Assembly (NCBI RefSeq): GCF_013166515.1
Contig: NZ_JABKKJ010000011.1
Span: forward strand, 1 to 64,000
Length of the DNA: 64,000 bases
Direction of reading: 5' to 3'
Origin: Xylanibacter caecicola
GTDB taxonomy: Bacteria; Bacteroidota; Bacteroidia; Bacteroidales; Bacteroidaceae
Position numbers and translations under genes: made by a program. The notes beneath the pieces were generated by a model. It was given only the letters and a program-made list of their open reading frames with translations, was not told where the DNA came from and did not search any database. Below are positions 52,378-60,087 of this stretch, piece after piece (positions within the stretch are counted from its first letter, which is position 1; each line of letters starts with the position of its first letter).

Positions 52378-53379
52378 TTATCGGAAGGAATCTGTTAATA
52401 GTTTTATTTCGATTTGAGGTGATATCCTTTTGTAAAGTATGTTATATACCGCATCAAGAATGGGCATATTTACGTGCCAGTGACGGTTTATTTCCTTCAT
52501 ACATTTTGTTCCGAAGAAACCTTCGGCTATCATTTCCATTTCAATTTGGGCACTCTTGATGCTGTATCCTTTGCCTATCATCGTGCCGAATGTATGGTTT
52601 CGCGAGAAATTGGAATAGCCTGTGACAAGCAGATCGCCAAGATAGACAGAGTCTGTTATGTTGCGTTCAATGCCATGTACGGCTGTAAGAAATCTCGACA
52701 TCTCTTGTACGGCATTGGAAATGAGTACAGCCTGGAAGTTGTCTCCATACTTCAATCCGTTGCAGATGCCCGATGCGATGGCATAGACGTTCTTCAATAC
52801 GGACGCATACTCTATGCCTATGACATCGCTACTGATTTTGGTTTTTATGTATTCTCCTGTAAGCACGTCGGTAAAAGCCTGCGCCTTTTCCTGATCACAG
52901 CATCCTACGGTGAGGTAGGAGAGGCGTTCCAAAGCCACTTCCTCTGCATGCGACGGTCCTCCGAGGCATGCCAAATTCTCGTAAGGAACATCATATACAT
53001 GGTGAAAATATTCCGAACACACAAGGTTTTCATCGGGTACGATGCCCTTGATGGCTGTTATTACGAACTTATCCTTTATGCGGGTCTTAAGTTTCTTTAA
53101 GTGATTCTTAAGGTAAGGCGACGGTGTCACGAACACAAGTGTGTCGTATTCCTGTACAATTTTGTTGATGTCGCTTGAGAAAAAAATCTCGTCTGTGTCG
53201 AAGCGCACCCCCATAAGATAAGTAGGATTGTGCCCCAGTCGCTTGAAATCGGCTATCTGGTCATCGCGACGCATATACCAGCCTATATGATGTGTATGCC
53301 TTACGATGATCTTGGCGATAGCTGTAGCCCAACTACCACCGCCGATAACCGCTATCTTTCCACAATCAAACATTGGCAC
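52378..53379 (-). CDS. gpsA: Glycerol-3-phosphate dehydrogenase (NAD(P)+) GpsA
   Basis: This 333-residue enzyme makes sn-glycerol 3-phosphate for phospholipids from dihydroxyacetone phosphate. The nucleotide-binding loop is [16 protein letters not shown] (about 9-24). The conserved [11 protein letters not shown] (about 109-119) and the catalytic-lysine region [21 protein letters not shown] (about 195-215) are present, as is RNHTFG (about 270-275). The length is normal. It precedes pgi by 26 nt and is separated from lysS by a terminator hairpin. Confidence 0.94.
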   Translation of the reverse strand: MPMFDCGKIAVIGGGSWATAIAKIIVRHTHHIGWYMRRDDQIADFKRLGHNPTYLMGVRFDTDEIFFSSDINKIVQEYDTLVFVTPSPYLKNHLKKLKTRIKDKFVITAIKGIVPDENLVCSEYFHHVYDVPYENLACLGGPSHAEEVALERLSYLTVGCCDQEKAQAFTDVLTGEYIKTKISSDVIGIEYASVLKNVYAIASGICNGLKYGDNFQAVLISNAVQEMSRFLTAVHGIERNITDSVYLGDLLVTGYSNFSRNHTFGTMIGKGYSIKSAQIEMEMIAEGFFGTKCMKEINRHWHVNMPILDAVYNILYKRISPQIEIKLLTDSFR

Positions 53380-53427
53380 TTAGATTATAATTAGGAATGA
53401 TAATGCCATACTTACGATTAATTAAAC

Positions 53428-53480
53428 TAAGGCTAAACCGCAAGTCCGTGCATCTTCCGATGAACTGCGGTTTAGCCTTA
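53428..53480 (-). terminator. Terminator hairpin after lysS
   Basis: A perfect 15-bp inverted repeat (TAAGGCTAAACCGCA / TGCGGTTTAGCCTTA) lies 5 nt after the lysS stop and 49 nt before the gpsA start. On the minus strand it is followed by GTTTAATTAAT. Confidence 0.8.
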
Positions 53481-53485
53481 TGCCA

Positions 53486-55216
53486 TTATTTTCCTGCGGC
53501 TTCAATCCACGAAGCAAACATGTCAACTTTAGGATTGTCATATCCCAGCTTGTATTTCTTGTTCACTCCGCACACGTCCTGCTGCAGTTTCTGCGGGTTA
53601 ATGTCCTTTATGTCGCTCACAAGATAGTACCCACACTTGTTGAACACCGGTATCCAGCATTCCGGAACGCCTATGGCTTCCCATTCGGCAACTGTGCTTT
53701 TCGGTGCTTTCTTCTCCGGTCTCATCTGCGGGAAGAACAGTACTTCCTGTATATACGTCTTGCCTGTCATGAGCATAACGAGGCGGTCTATGCCTATTCC
53801 TATACCGGATGTTGGCGGCATACCGTACTGAAGGGCGCGCAAGAAGTCCTGATCTATTATCATAGCCTCATCGTCTCCTTTGTCTGCAAGTTTCATCTGT
53901 TCCTTGAAACGCTCCTCCTGATCTATAGGGTCGTTAAGCTCCGAATATGCGTTTGCAAGCTCTTTGCCGTTCACCATCAGTTCAAAACGTTCCGTAAGTC
54001 CCGGCTTGCTGCGGTGCATCTTTGTCAATGGCGACATTTCAACGGGGTAATCGGTGATGAATGTAGGCTGTATGAATGTGCCTTCGCAGAACTCTCCGAA
54101 TATCTCGTCTATGAGTTTGCCTTTGCCCATGGTGTCGTCTATCTCCATATCGAGCTTCTTGCACACTTCCCTTATTTCGCTTTCGTCCATGCCGTTGAGG
54201 TCATATCCGGTCTTTTCCTTTATGGCATCGAGTATCGGAAGACGTCTGTACGGAGCCTTGAAGCTCACTATGTTGCCATCGATTTCACGCTCGGTACTGC
54301 CGTTTACGGCAATACATATCGTTTCAAGAAGCTTTTCCGTGAACGACATCATCCAGTTATAATCCTTGTACTGCACATAAAGTTCCATACATGTGAACTC
54401 CGGATTATGATTTCTGTCCATTCCCTCGTTGCGGAAGTTCTTTCCTATCTCGTAAACGCCCTCGAAGCCTCCCACGATAAGACGCTTCAGATACAGTTCC
54501 GTTGCGATACGCATGTACATATCGGTGTTAAGCGCATTGAAATGCGTTATGAACGGGCGCGCGCTCGCGCCGCCTGCGATGCTCTGCAGTGTGGGTGTCT
54601 CCACTTCGGTGTATCCTGCCTCGTCAAGAACGCGGCGCAGTGTCCTTACTACTGTGGCACGTTTCAAGAACGTATCCTTGACGCCGTCGTTTACAACCAA
54701 GTCCACATATCTCCGACGATAACGCAGTTCCGGGTCGTCGAACTTGTCGTATGCCACACCGTCCTTATACTTGACGATAGGCAGCGGCTTAAGACTCTTG
54801 GACAAAACCGTAAGACTGTTGGCGTGAACCGATATCTCGCCTGTCTGTGTTCTGAACACAAAACCTTTTATACCTATAAAGTCTCCAATGTCGAGCAGAC
54901 GTTTGAACACCTTATTATATATATCCTTGTCTTCGCCGGGGCAAATATCGTCCCTGGTGATGTATACCTGTATTCTTCCTTTCGAGTCCTGTATTTCCGC
55001 AAACGATGCCTTTCCCATTACACGGCGGCTCATAAGTCGTCCGGCGATGCACACTTCGCGCTTGTCGTCCTCATCTTTGAAGCCGTCTTTTATATCGGTA
55101 GAAAAAGCATCTGTTGGAAACTCGGCTGCCGGATACGGGTCTATCCCCATGTCACGCAGCTCCTGTAGGCTTTGGCGTCTGCCTATTTCCTGTTCACTCA
55201 GTTCTAATATGTTCAT
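53486..55216 (-). CDS. lysS: Lysyl-tRNA synthetase, class II
   Basis: This 576-residue enzyme has an N-terminal OB-fold anticodon-binding domain (about 55-165). Motif 2 of the class II core is NFRNEGMDRNHNPEFTCMELY (about 262-282). Motif 3 is GIGIGIDRLVMLMTG (about 479-493). It charges tRNA-Lys. The C-terminal about 70 residues extend past motif 3 (KSTVAEWEAIGVPECW...), a tail seen in Bacteroidetes LysRS that is absent from the E. coli enzyme. It is transcribed on its own or at the head of the gpsA-pgi run, with a terminator between. Confidence 0.96.
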   Translation of the reverse strand: MNILELSEQEIGRRQSLQELRDMGIDPYPAAEFPTDAFSTDIKDGFKDEDDKREVCIAGRLMSRRVMGKASFAEIQDSKGRIQVYITRDDICPGEDKDIYNKVFKRLLDIGDFIGIKGFVFRTQTGEISVHANSLTVLSKSLKPLPIVKYKDGVAYDKFDDPELRYRRRYVDLVVNDGVKDTFLKRATVVRTLRRVLDEAGYTEVETPTLQSIAGGASARPFITHFNALNTDMYMRIATELYLKRLIVGGFEGVYEIGKNFRNEGMDRNHNPEFTCMELYVQYKDYNWMMSFTEKLLETICIAVNGSTEREIDGNIVSFKAPYRRLPILDAIKEKTGYDLNGMDESEIREVCKKLDMEIDDTMGKGKLIDEIFGEFCEGTFIQPTFITDYPVEMSPLTKMHRSKPGLTERFELMVNGKELANAYSELNDPIDQEERFKEQMKLADKGDDEAMIIDQDFLRALQYGMPPTSGIGIGIDRLVMLMTGKTYIQEVLFFPQMRPEKKAPKSTVAEWEAIGVPECWIPVFNKCGYYLVSDIKDINPQKLQQDVCGVNKKYKLGYDNPKVDMFASWIEAAGK

Positions 55217-55362
55217 CTTTTACTTTGAAAATATTCACTTCTTGGGTGCAAATTTAATAAATAAATCTGAAAGCGCATTGTATTTTCATGCTTTATTTCT
55301 ATTGAGTAACAGAGCTGTCTGCGGCTGCAGGGCTTGGTGTGGGATATATCTGATAACGAAAA

Positions 55363-55520
55363 GGTGTGTCAAAATAAGGAGATATAGGAAGATAAAAGGA
55401 GATAAGGGAAGATAAAAGACAAATGTTTTGTTGTTTCATATATGACTATTGTCCTTTATCTTCTGTTGCCTTGGCAACATATCTTCTATTATCTCCCTTT
55501 ATCTCCTTTTTGAAACACCC
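55363..55520. mobile_element. MITE-like element, variant with GGAGATA-rich arms
   Basis: The outer ends GGTGTGTCAAAATAAG (left) and TTTTTGAAACACC (right) match the ends of MITE copies 2 and 4. The inner arms are GGAGATA.../...TATCTCC runs instead of the TGTAGGGACATATT core, with a TTGCC/GGCAA hairpin near the centre (about 55,469-55,480). This is the only feature in the 363-nt gap between lysS and the receptor gene. Confidence 0.7.
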
Positions 55521-55579
55521 TCAATGATTTAAAGCGTCCGGAAATGATATTTCCGTTCGTTTTCTCTGTCTTATACTGT

Positions 55580-57781
55580 CTATTTGCGTCCTATAAGGTC
55601 ACTGTTGTCTATCGACTTGTTGGTCTTTTTCACGCTTGCGTTAAGAGAACCGAAGCGGTAAGATACACTTATACCGAAATTACGTGCATAGGTTCTGCTG
55701 ACATCCCTGCCTATATAGTCGCCGGCTGTTGTATACGACTTGTATTCCGTATATTTACGTCCTATCGGATTGAATGCATAAAGTCTTACGGTAAGCCTGT
55801 CTTGTTTCAAGAACGAGCGCTGTAGCGTAGGGTAATAGAAGTATGTCCCCTTGGAATGACCGTACAGTCCGCTTATACCACTATCGTTTCTACCTCCTGC
55901 CAGTTCCATTCTCAGTTTCCAAGGCAGCTGCTGGGTTATCTGTGAATAAAAGTAGCACACCCATTTCCTGTTGTTCAGTCCCAGATTATCGTTGTAATAC
56001 TTCATGTTCATCACAGCCCCGTTTATCATGAAGCTTGTTGTCTTTGACAGTTTCCATTTGACATACGCGTTCATCTTCAGTCCGTCCATACATCCTATGT
56101 TGCCGTATGTCGAGTATACGATGTCGTCTTCCACATAATTATATCCGCTTATCTGGTTGTCTGACCATGCATAGGTGCAGTCGATGTTCATCATAAAATC
56201 CTGTTTTGTCAGACTGTATGACAGGATTAGCGTGTGCATATTGGCGCTTTCAAGCTCCGAATTGCCGAACGAAACGCTGTTAGGATATCTGTAAACGGCA
56301 GGGTTCAGATATGAAATGCCCGGTCGGTTTATTCGCATGTTGTACTTCAGCTTGATGCTGTTATAGTCGTTTATGCGGTAGTTTGTCGTAATGCCCGGTA
56401 TGAAGTCGCCTATGTCCCGTTTGAAATCATCCGCACTTCCGTCCCTGTATTCCGCCTTCATGAAAGCATGTTCATAGCGAAGTCCTGCAATAAATGTCCA
56501 CTTGCTTATCTTCATGTTGTATTCTCCGTATGCCGCCGCCACCTGTGTTACATGCGAAAAGTCGGATGCCGGCAACTCTTTTCCGTCGGTGCTTTGTTCC
56601 GATTTGCTGTGATTGTCACGGTAGATGTACTTTGCACCGAGGTTTAAAGTCTGTCCTTTTGTCACAGGTCTTGTCCAGTCAAACTGGACGGTGTGCTCCA
56701 TATAAATGTTTTTCGTAAGGTCTTTCCTGTTGGAATATGCAGGATAGTTCAGTACATTATTATAATATATGTCGTTGGCACGTCTCATGTTGGTTGTTGA
56801 CAGCATGTACGACAGGTTCAAAGACTCGCCCTTTCTGTGCGTAAGGCGCTGATAGTCTATGTGCCCGTCAAGATCGAGATACTTCTGATAAGAGCCTTCA
56901 AACTTGGAGTTGTATGAGTTTATTATGTTTCCTTCATTGTCTGTCAGCATATATTCGTTGCTGCTCGGGATGCCGATCTTGTATGAAAAGGCATTGAGCG
57001 ACAGCGTTATCAGATTAAGGCTGTCTGCCTCGTAACTTGCGTCGAGCCCGAAAGGATGTATGTTTCCGGCATTTGACGACCTGCTTCTTGACACTTCCTT
57101 GTTGCCGCTCTTTATATATGTCTTTTCAGATCTGAAGTCGTAAGTTGTACCGGCTGCCAATTGCCTGTTATACGAATAATATCCCGATGCCGTAAACTTG
57201 CCGGTCTGCACCGTGCTCCATATCGATGAGTACCCGTTACTGCGGCTTATTCCGGTGTTTATGTTTCCCACAATGCCCTTCATGGAGGTGTTGTCTTCCA
57301 TTACGATGTTCAGTATTCCGTCCAGTCCCTCACCGTCATACTTTGCTCCCGGTTCGGTTATAACCTCTATTTTCTTTATCATGCTTGCCGGGATAGACGA
57401 CAGTACCTCTTTGGGATTCTTTGAAAAGCTCTGGTTAGGACGCCCGTTCTTGTATATCTTGAAGTTGCTGTTGCCTTTCACTTTTATATTGTTATCGCCG
57501 TCTACCGTTACAAACGGCACCTTTCTTAATATCTCTATGATAGTGCTTGTCTTGGCGTCCTCGTCGTTTTTCACGTCGTATGTCACCTTGTCCGCCTCGT
57601 TCTTTATCAGCGAACGCTGTGCCGTCACGGTCACTTCACCTATACCTATCATCTTTTCCTGTATTCTTGCCGTGTCCGTTGAAAGCGAATCGACCGGTGT
57701 CTTGACGGTGTTTTCCGCAGTCTGTGCCGATGCACAGACTACGGAAAGCGAAAGTAACAAAAGTGTAAAGTATCTATTCAT
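55580..57781 (-). CDS. TonB-dependent-like outer-membrane beta-barrel receptor (OMP_b-brl_3 family)
   Basis: This 733-residue protein has a signal peptide (MNRYFTLLLLSLSVVCASA). There is a short linker and a plug-like domain (about 45-175; VTVTAQRSLIKNEADKVTYD, EILRKVPFVTVDGDNNIKVKG). A long beta-barrel rich in Tyr, Asn and Ser follows, ending at about 725. It belongs to the large Bacteroidetes 'outer membrane beta-barrel protein' group, which lacks the carboxypeptidase-like N-terminal domain in this case. The substrate is unknown; no SusD or ABC partner is adjacent. The start at 57781 is preferred because an upstream ATG at 57805 would sit at the predicted transcription start. Confidence 0.85.
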   Translation of the reverse strand: MNRYFTLLLLSLSVVCASAQTAENTVKTPVDSLSTDTARIQEKMIGIGEVTVTAQRSLIKNEADKVTYDVKNDEDAKTSTIIEILRKVPFVTVDGDNNIKVKGNSNFKIYKNGRPNQSFSKNPKEVLSSIPASMIKKIEVITEPGAKYDGEGLDGILNIVMEDNTSMKGIVGNINTGISRSNGYSSIWSTVQTGKFTASGYYSYNRQLAAGTTYDFRSEKTYIKSGNKEVSRSRSSNAGNIHPFGLDASYEADSLNLITLSLNAFSYKIGIPSSNEYMLTDNEGNIINSYNSKFEGSYQKYLDLDGHIDYQRLTHRKGESLNLSYMLSTTNMRRANDIYYNNVLNYPAYSNRKDLTKNIYMEHTVQFDWTRPVTKGQTLNLGAKYIYRDNHSKSEQSTDGKELPASDFSHVTQVAAAYGEYNMKISKWTFIAGLRYEHAFMKAEYRDGSADDFKRDIGDFIPGITTNYRINDYNSIKLKYNMRINRPGISYLNPAVYRYPNSVSFGNSELESANMHTLILSYSLTKQDFMMNIDCTYAWSDNQISGYNYVEDDIVYSTYGNIGCMDGLKMNAYVKWKLSKTTSFMINGAVMNMKYYNDNLGLNNRKWVCYFYSQITQQLPWKLRMELAGGRNDSGISGLYGHSKGTYFYYPTLQRSFLKQDRLTVRLYAFNPIGRKYTEYKSYTTAGDYIGRDVSRTYARNFGISVSYRFGSLNASVKKTNKSIDNSDLIGRK

Positions 57782-57809
57782 TATCATTATGTTTTTGGTT
57801 CTCATGATG

Positions 57810-58015
57810 CAAATATAACGCAAACCGAATGCAATCAAACTTGCTTGAAATTGCTGAGGTGCAGCTTATCTTATGCAAAGATAATGCAAACCGAATGCAA
57901 TCAAACTTGCTTGAAATTGCTGAGGTGCAGCTTATCTTATGCAAAGATAATGCAAACCGAATGCAATCAAACTTGCTTGAAATTGCTGAGGTGCAGCTTA
58001 TCTTATGCAAATGTA
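57810..58015 (-). promoter_or_regulatory. 66-bp tandem repeat carrying repeated promoters for the receptor gene
   Basis: Three copies of a 66-bp unit (57821-57886, 57887-57952, 57953-58010 partial) are almost identical. Minus-strand -7 boxes fall exactly every 66 nt: TATATTTG (57810-57817), TATCTTTG (57876-57883), TATCTTTG (57942-57949) and TACATTTG (58008-58015). The first three have TTTG 18 nt upstream (first at 57836-57839). Two units hold a perfect dyad TTATCTT-N5-AAGATAA (57866-57884, 57932-57950). Frames through the repeat are open on both strands only because 66 is divisible by 3. Confidence 0.8.
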
Positions 58016-58037
58016 TGTAATTATTATTATAAACTCG

Positions 58038-58097
58038 CCACCCCCCCCGATTTATGTTTTATTAACATATTGCGAAAGGTAAATCCATCGGGGTGGA
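58038..58097. repeat. Inverted repeat with an eight-C tract
   Basis: CCACCCCCCCCGATTTA (58038-58054) pairs with TAAATCCATCGGGGTGG (58081-58097), apart from the extra cytosines. The C-run makes the left arm longer than the right. The segment lies just upstream of the receptor promoter array. Confidence 0.5.
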
Positions 58098-58374
58098 TCA
58101 CAGATGTTTACGTTTTCCATATTTTTATGTATGAATATCATTATATAGCCGATAAAACGGCGTTTTTCAATGTTCAGTACATCCTCTTTACGCAGAGTGG
58201 ATAGTTTTGTGACACTATTATTTTTCATTTAACATTATTTTAAACGGGAAAGGGGCTGAAAATTGAAAGTAAACATACTGTTTTAGTAACATTTTATGCA
58301 GGTTCTATACAGTTCGGTTTTAAACTTTAATTTTACAAAGCGTTATTCTTTCGGATTGAAAAGCATAGCTTTAG

Positions 58375-58423
58375 CACTCCCAAATGCCACCTTTAAGAGT
58401 GCTAAAGGTGGCATTTGGGAGTG
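58375..58423. repeat. Perfect 21-bp hairpin upstream of the men promoter
   Basis: CACTCCCAAATGCCACCTTTA (58375-58395) and its exact complement (58403-58423) flank a 7-nt loop. It is preceded by AAAAGCATAGCTTTAG, also found at 43.14 kb. No U-tract follows on either strand, so it is unlikely to be a simple terminator. It lies 51 nt upstream of the men -33 box. Confidence 0.7.
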
Positions 58424-58473
58424 TAAAAGGTCACGTCTTGAAATGCCATATATCATGTTTGTCATATTTTTAT

Positions 58474-58504
58474 TTTGCGTTATGGCGTGTTTGTAGTAAT
58501 TTTG
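58474..58504 (+). promoter_or_regulatory. Predicted promoter of the menaquinone operon
   Basis: TTTG (58474-58477), a 19-nt spacer and TAATTTTG (58497-58504) form a canonical Bacteroidetes promoter. The thioesterase ATG lies 22 nt downstream. No further strong promoter is seen up to menE. Confidence 0.75.
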
Positions 58505-58525
58505 CATATATATAAACAGGTGTTT

Positions 58526-58945
58526 ATGAATATAGACGATATAAAGAAAATAATAGAAACGCGTCCCAATCTGTCGACGGCTCTCGGCATGGAGTTCATT
58601 TCCACACCCGATGACGACATGTGTATGGCAACAATGAAGGTCGACGAGCGCAACCGTCAGCCTTTCGGATTTCTCAGTGGCGGTGCCTCATTGGCACTTG
58701 CAGAGAATGTGGCAGGCGTTGGTTCCACCGCATTGTGCCCCGGAAAGATATGCGTGGGCATAAGTGTGAGCGGCGAACATGTCAAAGCTGTGGCAGAGGG
58801 AGACACCGTTACGGCGCTGGCACATCTTGTGAGCAAAGGGCGGAAGCTGCATGTGTGGGATGTGAACATCACCGACTCGGCAGGCGATCTTATTTCTACC
58901 GTTCACGTTACGAACTATGTCATAACGCCCAAAAAGCAGCAATGA
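58526..58945 (+). CDS. menI: Hotdog-fold thioesterase, probable DHNA-CoA thioesterase
   Basis: This 139-residue PaaI/YdiI-like thioesterase has the substrate-site block GFLSGGASLALAENVAG (about 46-62) and the typical ISVSGEHVKAVAEGDTVTA strand-turn (about 75-93). It should release 1,4-dihydroxy-2-naphthoate from its CoA ester, the step between MenB and MenA. This assignment comes mainly from being first in the men operon, since the fold itself serves many acyl-CoAs. Its stop overlaps the menF start (ATGA). The start at 58526 is fixed by the promoter and family length. Confidence 0.8.
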   Translation: MNIDDIKKIIETRPNLSTALGMEFISTPDDDMCMATMKVDERNRQPFGFLSGGASLALAENVAGVGSTALCPGKICVGISVSGEHVKAVAEGDTVTALAHLVSKGRKLHVWDVNITDSAGDLISTVHVTNYVITPKKQQ

Positions 58946-60009
58946 GAGAGAGTTATGCAATGTATCGTCTGCCTCATGCAGACCAGTTCACCGTTATAAG
59001 GCAGACGTCGGGAGAGCCGTTGCAACTGCAGTCGTGCGCCGAACTTGCCGGTGTCGAAGGCTTTGTCATGGCTCCTTTCGAGATATCCGCACGCAATCCC
59101 ATCCTTGTATTGAAGCCTGACGTTATCGAAGACGTGCAACTTTCGGAAGAAGAGCAAGTTATAGGCGCCATGCTTTCATGCGACTGCGATGAGGAAGAAA
59201 GGCTTTCATACAGCCGGGATTTTGATATTTTCCACCGCCGTCTGGTGTGTGGCGACTTCGGCAAGATAGTGCTTGCGCGCCGTCACGACATGCTTTGCGA
59301 CAGTCAGATATCTCCCGAAAGACTTTTCAGGAGGGCATGCAACATGTATCCCCGTATGTTTGTGGCACTGGTATCCACACCTGTTTCAGGCACATGGCTC
59401 ATGGCTACGCCCGAAATACTGCTCGAAGGCGAGGGCAGACATTGGCATACAATGGCTCTTGCCGGCACAATGAAACTGGAAGGACAGCAGTTGCTTTTCG
59501 ACATTCCTGCAGGAAGTCGCAATGATAATGGTAGCATAGAATGGAGTGAAAAGAACAGATGCGAGCAGCGTATCGTTGCAAAATATATTGCAGAATGCCT
59601 CGGGAAATACTCCGATGAAATGGTTGAAAACGGTCCTTATAAGTCAAGGGCGGGCAACATTGTGCACCTTCGCAGTGATTTCAGCTTTGTTCTTCGCAAT
59701 GGAGAGTGCATAGGAAATCTCATAAACGACCTGCATCCCACTCCTGCCGTGTGCGGACTGCCCAAGGCGGAAACATACGGTTTCATCGTGAAAAACGAGC
59801 ATGGCGACCGCAACTATTACAGCGGTTTCGCCGGACCGTGGCTTAAAAGTTCACGAAGTCATTTGTACGTGTCGCTGAGATGTATGCAAATAGAAGACCG
59901 CAGGTATCGTATGTATGCAGGAGGAGGACTGCTTGCCGACAGCATAGAGCAGCAGGAATGGGATGAGACGGAAGCAAAATTAGAGACGATGAAGGGTGTT
60001 TTCGGATGA
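58942..60009 (+). CDS. menF: Isochorismate synthase MenF
   Basis: This 355-residue chorismate-binding enzyme converts chorismate to isochorismate. Conserved blocks are GDFGKIVLARRH (about 106-117), ATPEILLEGEGR (about 154-165), MALAGTMKLEG (about 171-181), the catalytic/metal region SEKNRCEQRIVAKYI (about 203-217), LHPTPAVCGLPKAE (about 265-278) and RMYAGGGLLADSIEQQEWDE (about 327-346). It is short at the N-terminus compared with E. coli MenF, as usual in Bacteroidetes. The start at 58942 is translationally coupled to menI. The family also includes salicylate synthases, but the context settles the call. Confidence 0.94.
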   Translation: MRESYAMYRLPHADQFTVIRQTSGEPLQLQSCAELAGVEGFVMAPFEISARNPILVLKPDVIEDVQLSEEEQVIGAMLSCDCDEEERLSYSRDFDIFHRRLVCGDFGKIVLARRHDMLCDSQISPERLFRRACNMYPRMFVALVSTPVSGTWLMATPEILLEGEGRHWHTMALAGTMKLEGQQLLFDIPAGSRNDNGSIEWSEKNRCEQRIVAKYIAECLGKYSDEMVENGPYKSRAGNIVHLRSDFSFVLRNGECIGNLINDLHPTPAVCGLPKAETYGFIVKNEHGDRNYYSGFAGPWLKSSRSHLYVSLRCMQIEDRRYRMYAGGGLLADSIEQQEWDETEAKLETMKGVFG

Positions 60010-60087
60010 CATTTCCTATATATTAGCTTACACATTATATTATATATACAGACGGAAACCTTAAAAAACGAATGGCATAATACACCA

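Noticed and set aside
53480-55168. 562-codon plus-strand open frame antisense to lysS
   Set aside because: lysS is intact with all class II motifs. The antisense frame has no recognisable domain and reflects codon bias.
57774-58020. Open frames with a repeated LHKISCTSAISSKFDCIRFAL-type peptide on the minus strand, and a repeated peptide on the plus strand
   Set aside because: They come from the 66-bp repeat, whose length is a multiple of 3. The same DNA is open on both strands, and promoter boxes explain the region better.
58375-58423. Rho-independent terminator
   Set aside because: The stem is perfect, but neither strand has a following T-run and no gene ends nearby in the right direction.
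58621-58941. N-terminal extension of menF
   Set aside because: It overlaps the thioesterase gene out of frame. The ATGA overlap at 58942-58945 gives the family's normal start.
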